Assembly (NCBI RefSeq): GCF_947387555.1
Contig: NZ_CANDNZ010000003.1
Location: 496,001 to 560,000 of the forward strand
Direction of reading: 5' to 3'
Length of the DNA stretch: 64,000 nucleotides
Origin: Thalassomonas sp. RHCl1
Lineage (GTDB): Bacteria; Pseudomonadota; Gammaproteobacteria; Enterobacterales; Alteromonadaceae
The notes beneath the pieces were generated by a model. That model made no database searches, had not been told where the DNA came from, and saw nothing but the letters and a program-made list of their open reading frames with translations. Of the stretch, positions 53,274-62,200 are shown in pieces; the stretch's first letter is position 1; the number at the start of each line of letters is the position of its first letter. The translations under genes were made by a program, and so were the position numbers.

Positions 53274-56200
53274 TCAAGAGATCAGCCTATGGATATAATG
53301 ACATACCTCCTGTCCCCCTTCTCCTGAAAGCATTGAGAAATGCCCTCCGTCAACCGAATGACAAATAACTCCCTGACCAAATACACTGCCCAGCTTCTGC
53401 TGATAGAAGCCCATGTTAAATTTTGACTCCCTTGCCAGTAACACCAGCGGGGTTAACCCCTCCAGGGCCTGTGGCCGGTAAGAGGCAAATAAATCAACCT
53501 GGGTCTGATATAACAGTGCCACTTTTTCTTTTTCTTCTACATCCAGCTCATTATCAAGCTCAGGGAGTTTATCCCCGGCAAGGATCTGCTCTGAAATTTG
53601 CTGTTTACTGTCCTTGAGCATCAGGGTTTGCTGCTCAAAGTAGCTGTCAATCAGCACCAGTTCTGCCTCATGGCCTTTGGCGCGTAACCTTCTGACAATT
53701 TCCAGTGCCAGCACACCGCCATAAGAATGCCCGGCAATCAGATAAGGTCCCTGTGCCTGCTCTGACAAAATATAACCGGCAAAGTCTTCGGCATTGCTTT
53801 CAATCGTTGCAAAAGGCATGTTGTTATCCAACAATCCCTGATGATTAAAGGCTTTGACATTAAACCTGCCTGCCGCACCTCTGGCAATATCCATAAACAT
53901 CTTCGCCAGTCCGGCCACCCCGGGGACAAAATAAACATCCGGTAAACCGGCATTATATTGCCCTAGTACTTCACATTTCGGCAATGCCGCCAACTTAGCC
54001 TCCGGCGCCGTTAACCAATCAGCCTGCTCCCTAATAGTTTGCAGCAAGAATAAATCTTTAATCGATATCTGCTTGCTGTTGCTATAATGAGCACGCATCC
54101 ATTGCACCAGGCGGTTAATCAACAGTGAATGTCCGCCAAGTTCAAAGAAATTGGCCGTCACACTAATTTTCTCCGCATCCAGCTTCAATAACGAAGACCA
54201 GATCTGCACCAGGGCTTGTTCATCTTCGCTCTGTGGCGCTACATATTCGGCCTGCAGTAACAGGCCATCAAGTGCCAGTAACGCTTTTTTATCTATCTTG
54301 CCATTGGCGGTTAACGACCATTCATCAACAACGACAAAAACATCCGGCACCATGTAATCAGGCAAGGCACTGGTCAAAGAAGATTTTAACTCATTGATAA
54401 AACTCGTTTTATCAACAGACGTCTCATACGTGAGATCTCCTTTGACATAAGCAACCAACTGCTTGTCACTACTGCCCTCTCCCTTGGCCAAGACCACGGA
54501 CGAGTGTACTCCCTGACACAAATTAAGCTGATGTTCAATTTCTGCCAGCTCAATCCTAAAACCGCGTACTTTTACCTGGTTATCCGCCCGGCCGATAAAT
54601 TCTAAATTACCGTCGCCAAGATAACGCACCAGATCACCGGTTTTATACAAGCGGTCTCCAACCCTGTCACTAAACGGGTTGGCAATAAAACTTGCCTGTG
54701 TTGCCTGCTCCTGGTTGAGATAACCGCGGGCAACACCTGCGCCACCTGAGTATAATTCCCCTATTGCGCCTAACGGCGTCAGGGCCCGGGAGCCGGTTAG
54801 CACATAAGTGCTGGTGTTTTGGATCGCTTTACCTATTGGTATATTCAAACCAAGTGTATCATCATTGTTAACCTGGTAACAAGTGGTAAACGTAGTATTT
54901 TCTGTCGGACCGTAACCGTTAATGACGGTTATGCCCGGAATATTGTTCCGAACCCGCCTGACGGCATCGACACTGAGGACATCACCTCCTGCCAGCAAGT
55001 ACTTGATATTACTGGCCTGAGCCGACATTTCACTCCACTGCTCGAACAAGCCCGCCGTCAGCCATAAGGTATTCACCTCATGCTCGACAATAAATTCTGT
55101 CAGCTGTTGTAAATCGATTTGTTGCTCACCATAAATAATACACTGGCCGCCGTTGAGTAACGGCCCCCAAAGTTCAAGTGTCGCGGCATCAAAGGCGATC
55201 GGCGCCGATTGCAAGAAGCGGGTATCTTCATCCAGGGGCACAAAATTACAGTGGGTCACCAAGCGGGTCACATTATGGTGTTCCACCATCACCCCTTTGG
55301 GCAAGCCGGTAGATCCAGAAGTGTAAATCACATAAGCCAGTTCGTTGCCTGCACTGATTTTTGCCGGCTCGCTACTTTCTTGTGCTAAAACCTCGGCAGC
55401 CAGAGTGGCATCATCAAGACAAAGCAACTCAACACCGGAATTATCTTTAGCAAAATCAAGCACATCCACCAGGTTACTGGCGGTCAGCACATGTTCTACC
55501 CCGGTATCGGTTAAAATATGCTGTAGCCTGCTCTCAGGATAACCCGGGTCTAACGGCACATAAGCACCGCCAGCTTTAAGTATGGCTAAGATCGCCACTA
55601 CCATCTCTGACGAGCGGTTTAAACATACCCCGATAAAGCTTTCTTTTTCAACACCTTGTGCCGATAAATAACGGGCCAGGCGGTTGGCGCTTTCGTCCAG
55701 TTCACGGTAACTCAGCTGACCGTTCTCCGACACCAGGGCAATATTATCCGGGGTCTTTAACACTTGTTCGGCAAATAATTCATGAATACCCTTATCGCCT
55801 GGATAATCAACGGCACTGTTATTAATCGTCTCAAGCAGGTACTGACTTTCCTGAGCCGTAAGCATGGCTAAAGCATTTATCTCGGTACTGGCGGTCGGTG
55901 TGACTTGCGCCATCGCCGTCAGCAAGGTTTGCAGATGCTCATTAAACTGACCGACATGCTCCCGGCTAAAGATGCTGGTATCAAATGTCCAGTGCAGGTC
56001 TACGCCGTCACGGGTGATATTGATACCGATATCCAGATCAAATTTAGCAGTGATCCTGTCACTGGCCAGCGGAGACAAGGTCACTCCATCCAGGTCCAGT
56101 GTATTGCTTTCACCGTTACTGCCGGCCAGGCCATAATCACTGTTAGTGGTTAACATGATCTGGAACAGCGGCGTATGGGCAGTGCTGCGGGCAATATTTA

Positions 56201-59200
56201 ACCGCTCCACCAGTTGCTCAAACGGCACATCCTGGTTATTTTGGGCATCAAGGTGCACTTGGCGTACATGATTGAAATAATCCTCAAGTTTGCCATGGTC
56301 TGTATTCAGGCGCAGCACTAAAGTATTGACGAAGAAGCCGATTAACGGTTCAAGCTCCGCCTGCATCCGGTTCGCGATCGGCGTACCTATGACGATATCC
56401 GAGCTGTTGCTGTGACGGGACAGCACCAGCGCCAGGGCAGCATGCAGCAACATAAACGGCGTTAGCTGATAATGTTTGGCCAGCGCCTGTAACTGCTGTG
56501 CAACCTCACCTGATAACTCTCCGGAAACTACATCGCCAACATGTTGTTTTTCCTCCGGTCTGGGCTTATCCAGCAGTAAAGCATGCACCGGCGGCACATC
56601 GGCTAGCTGTTTGTCCCAGTAACTCAGTTGTGTTTCCAGCACTTCCCCTTGCAGCCATTGGCGCTGCCAATGGGCATAATCCGCGTATTGGATTTCCAAC
56701 GACGCCAGAGGAGCCGCCTGCTCCGTGGTGATCGCCTTATATTGACTGACAAACTCCCGGATCAACACCTGCATTGACCAGCCGTCGGAAGCAATATGGT
56801 GCATATTAAATAACAGTGCCCCCGTGCCCTGGTTTTTATCCAACACGACATAGCTGGCCCGTACCATCAGATCTTTTGTTAAATCAAATGGCTGCTGCAT
56901 ATCTGCGTCAACCAGGGCCATTAACCGGGAGCGGCGCGCCGCTTCATCCAGGGTGGTTAAATCCAACCGGCTCAGGGTAAAGTCGGCCTTGGGCAGAATA
57001 TGCTGCAAGGTCTCGCCGCCTTGTGCCATCGCCTGCTCACGGTATACAGTGCGCAGGATTTCATGGCGCTCGATAATACGGGCCAGTGCCTGTTCTGCGG
57101 CATCGGCATCGAAATCACCGCTCACTTCAAAGGCGGTTGGCATATTGTATTCGGGACTACCCCCCTGGAGCTGGTCGATAAAACTTAACCTTTGCTGGGC
57201 AAAGGATAATGCCATAGCGCCATTTTCCCGTGCCACTGGGGCAATAGCAGGCCTTAACGCCGCCTGTGAGGCTGAAGCAATCGTTTCCGCTAATGCCTGG
57301 ATATGGGCCGCTTCAAAAACCGCTTTCACCGACACTTCCACCTGCAGCTGTTTTCTAATTTCCGCCACTAAACGTACGGTCAGCAGCGAATGCCCCCCCA
57401 GGGTGAAAAAGTTGGCCCGGGTGCTGATATCACCAGCATCCATTTTTAACAACCGGCCCCAGATTTGGGTCAGGGTTTGCTCTATTGCTGTCTGCGGCGC
57501 GACATATTCCCCCTGTAAGGCGGTATTATCCGGCGACGGCAGGGCTTTTTTGTCAATTTTACCATTGGCGGTCAGCGGCCATTGTTCGATCATCACAAAG
57601 GCCGATGGCACCATATATTCAGGTAGCGTCTGATGTAGTGCTTGTTTTAATACCCCGATAAAGGTTCCCGCGTCGGAGGCGACAGCTTGATATTCTTTCG
57701 GGTTAATATAAGCCACCAGCTGTTTTTCTTTGGCTTCATTTTCCCGGGCAAGTACCAGAGTGCTGTCAAGCTGTTCACACTTGGCTAACTGGCTTTCAAT
57801 TTCCCCGAGCTCGATCCTAAAGCCGCGGATTTTTACCTGGTCATCCACCCGGCCGATAAATTCCAGATTACCGTCGGCTAAGTAACGTACCAAATCACCA
57901 CTTTTATACAGGCGGTCATCCGCATTGTCGCTAAACGGATTACTTATAAAACAGTCCTGGGTCAGTTGCTGCTGGTTTAAATATCCCCGGGCGACACCTT
58001 CACCGCCGATATAAAGCTCACCTGCGACGCCAAATGGCGCAAGCTGTTTATGCTGATCAAGAATATAAAAACGGGTATTAGCCACCGGCCGTCCGATGCT
58101 GGACGTTTCCTTCAACAGGGTAAAGCTACTGTTGATGGTGGTTTCCGTCGGTCCGTAGGCATTTGCTACCGCCCGTCCATGTTTTAAGCCATAATCTTTT
58201 AAAGCGGCAAATACCGAAGGCGTTAACAAATCACCGCTGGAAATCAGCGCCGGTGGGTTTGGTAACTCCAGTTTAACAATTTCATCGACCATTTGCGGAG
58301 TGGCGTTATAAACATCCACCTGATGCTTAGCGATAACCTGGCTGATAAGGTTAGGATCTGTGGTTTCATCCTCTGACAAAATCACCATCTTGCCGCCATT
58401 AAGCAGTACCAGCAGGCCTTTTATCGAGGCATCAAAGGCAAAGGACGCACCGGATAACCAGGTAAGGTCTTGCGCCTGTGACATGGTCGCCATCTGCTCA
58501 GATAAAACCTGATGAAAGGCCAGGATGTTACTGTGCTCTACCATCACCCCTTTAGGTTGGCCGGTGGAGCCCGAGGTATAGATCACATAAGCCAGTTGTG
58601 ATGCCGTTACCACTTGCTGAGGGTTTTCCACAGGCTGTTTTGCCAGGCTCTCCTGCAGCTGGGGATCATTGAGCAACAACAGCCGAGTTTTCTCTTCACC
58701 GTCGAGATTATCAACAAGGCTTTGCTCTGTGATCACCACTTTAACTTTGGTATCTGCAAGCATGTAGCGGATCCGTCCCTCTGGATAATTGCTATCGAGC
58801 GGCACATAAGCGCCACCGGCTTTCAGTATTGCCAGAATGGCCACCACTATATCCATAGAGCGCTTAAGATAAAGGCCAACTAAGGTTTCCTCACCTATGC
58901 CTTGCGCCATCAAGTGATGGGCCAGACGGTTAGCCTTTTCATTAAGTTCACGGTAGCTCAGGGCGTCATCGGCAAAGACCAGGGCAATATCATCCGGCGT
59001 TCTGCCCGCCTGTTCGGCAAACAGTTCATGAATACGCTTATCCTGCGGGTACGCCAGTTCGGTTTTATTGAGACCGTAAAGTAAGTGTTCGCTTTCCTGC
59101 GGCGACAGCATGGCCAGGCTGGTAAGCTTAGTTTTTGCTGTCGCACCGTCTTCCGGCGTCAATTGCGCCATGGCCGTTAGCAAGGTTTTCAGATGCTGGT

Positions 59201-62200
59201 TAAACACCCCGATATGCTCGGCAGTAAAGATGCTGGTATCAAAGGTCCAGTTTAAATCCACGCCTCGCTCGCTGATATTCATGCCGATATTCAAATCAAA
59301 TTTGGCATTGATATGTTCGCTTGAGAGCGGCGTTAAGCTGACTCCGTCCAGTTCCAGCGCATGATTATCGCCGTCACTTGCATCCAAACCAAAATCGGTA
59401 TTGGTGGATAACATGATCTGGAACAGCGGCGTATGGGCGGTGCTGCGCGGAATATTTAGCCGGTCAACCAATTGTTCAAACGGCACATCCTGGTTGCTTT
59501 GGGCATCAAGATGCACCTGGCGCACATGGCGTAAATAATCTTCAAGACTCGTATGGCCGGTATTCACCCGCAGCACTAAGGTATTGACGAAGAAGCCGAT
59601 CAAGGGCTCAAGCTCCGCCTGCATCCGGTTGGCAATCGGCGTGCCGACAACGATATCCGGGCTATTGCTATGGCGCGACAATACCAGGGCCAGGGCACTG
59701 TGCAGCAACATAAAAGGGGTCAACTGGTACTGTGATGCCAGGGCCTGTAATTGCCCGGCAATCGCCGGCGCTAACTGGCCGGTGATGCTATCACCCTTAT
59801 GCTGTTTGACCTCAGGTCTGGGTCTATCCAGCGTTAAAGCATGCACCGGCGGTACATCCGCCAACTGCTGGTCCCAGTAGCTCAGTTGTGCCTCCAGCAC
59901 TTCTCCCTGTAACCATTCCCGTTGCCAGTGGGCATAATCGGCATATTGAATGCTCAGCGGAGCCAAAGGACTGGCCTGGCCCGAGGTAAATGCCCTGTAC
60001 AAGGTAACAAATTCCCGGATCAAGACTTCCATCGACCAGCCGTCGGAAGCGATATGGTGCATATTAAAGAGTAATGCGCCGCTGCCAAGGTTTTGATCTA
60101 AAGTGACATAACTGGCCCGTACCATTAAATCTTTTGTCAGATCAAAAGGTTTTTGCATATCGGCATCGATCAGTGCCATTAACTGCGACTGGCGCGTGTC
60201 CTCATCAAGCGCCGACAAATCATGTCGGGTCAGGGTAAAGTCCGCCGCAGACAAGATTTTCTGCAGCGTCTGTTCGTCCTGTTCCAGATAAACGGTGCGC
60301 AGCACCTCATGGCGCTCGACAATAGCGCTCAGCGCCTGCTCGGCGGCATGACTGTCAAAATCGCCGCTGACTTCAAAAGCGGTCGGCATATTGTACTCGG
60401 GACTTGCCCCCTGCAGCTGGTCGATAAACCATAATCTTTGCTGGGCAAAAGAGAGCGGCATGACATCGCTTTGCCGCGGCACAGGGTGTACCTCACGGCG
60501 CAGCACGGATTGCGAGCCCAGTTCGATAACCTCTGCCAGGCCTTGAATGGTGGCGGCATCAAATACGGCTTTTACCGGTATTTCCACCTGCAGCTGTTTG
60601 CGGATCTCCGCCACTAATCTTACCGTGAGCAGCGAATGCCCCCCCAACTCAAAGAAGTTGGCGCTGGCGCTGATTTTGTCCGCCTCCAGCTTAAGCAGCG
60701 AAGACCAAATCTGTGTCAGGGCCTGTTCCACTTCTGTCTGCGGTGCGACATATTCACTTTGCAGCAACACTCCTTCAAGCGACAGTAAAACCTTCTTATC
60801 GACCTTGCCGTTTGGTGTTAACGACCATTCATCCACTATCACAAAAATATCCGGCACCATATACTCAGGCAAAGCAACACCAAGCGCAGCTTTCAGCTCA
60901 GTGATAAAGCCGGTTTTATCTTCCTGGCTTTCATACGCCCGATTGCCTTTAACATAAGCCGCCAGCTGCTTGCTGCTGCCCTCTCCCCTGGCCAGTACCA
61001 CGGCAGAATGCACTCCTTGGCACAAATGGAGCTCATGCTCGATTTCCGCCAGTTCAATTCTGAAACCGCGTACTTTCACCTGGTTATCGACCCGGCCGAT
61101 AAACTCAATGTTGCCGTCACTGAGGTAACGGACCAGATCGCCGGTTTTATACAGCCGCTCGCCGGCTTTATCGCTAAACGGATTGGTAATAAAACTCTCC
61201 TGTGTTGCCTGCTCCCGGTTGAGATAACCGCGGGCGACCCCTTCACCGCCGGTATATAATTCCCCGACGACACCCAAAGGCACCAGGGCCCGCGCGCTGT
61301 TTAACACATAAGTGCTGGTATTTTGAATCGCCTTACCTATCGGCGTTCCCGCATCAAGGTCATCATCTCTGTCGATCCAGTGACAGGTGGTGAACGTGGT
61401 GTTCTCGGTCGGGCCGTAACAGTTGATCACCTGAACATCAGGTAAGTTTTCATGTACCCGCCTGACCGAATCGGCATTGAGGATATCTCCCCCCGACAGC
61501 AGATATTTAACACTCGGCGCCTGTGACGCTATTTCACTCCACTGGTCAAATAAACCTGTGGTTAAAAATAAGGTGTTGACCTCATATTTAACGATAAAGT
61601 CGGTCAGCAAGTGTAAATCTATATGTTGATCGCCAAAAATAAGGCACTGGCCGCCGTTGAGTAACGGCCCCCAAAGCTCAAGTGTCGCGGCGTCAAAGGC
61701 AATCGGCGCAACCTGTAAAAAACGGCTGTTTTCATCCAAAGGCACAAAGTTACTGTGCGTCACCAATCGGGTTACGCTGTGATGCTCTACCATCACCCCT
61801 TTAGGCAGGCCGGTAGAGCCTGAGGTATAAACAACATAAGCCAGGCTGTCACCGGCATTTATTTGCCGGTGTGTTTTATTATTTTGCGGTTCACAACTTT
61901 CTTGTGCCGACACCTTGGCCGCCAGCGCAGAATCGTCAAGACAAAGCAGCTCAGCACCGGCCTCATCTTTGGCAAACGCCAGCACATCCGCCAGGTGACT
62001 GGCAGTCAGTACATACCCTACCCTGGTATCGGTTAAAATATGCTGTAATCTGGCTTCGGGATAAGCGGGATCTAACGGCACATAGGCGCCGCCGGCTTTC
62101 AGTATGGCTAAGATCGCCACCACCATTTCAGTGGAGCGGTTTAAACACACGCCAATAAAGCTTTCCTGTTCAACCCCCTGTGCCAATAAATAGCGGGCCA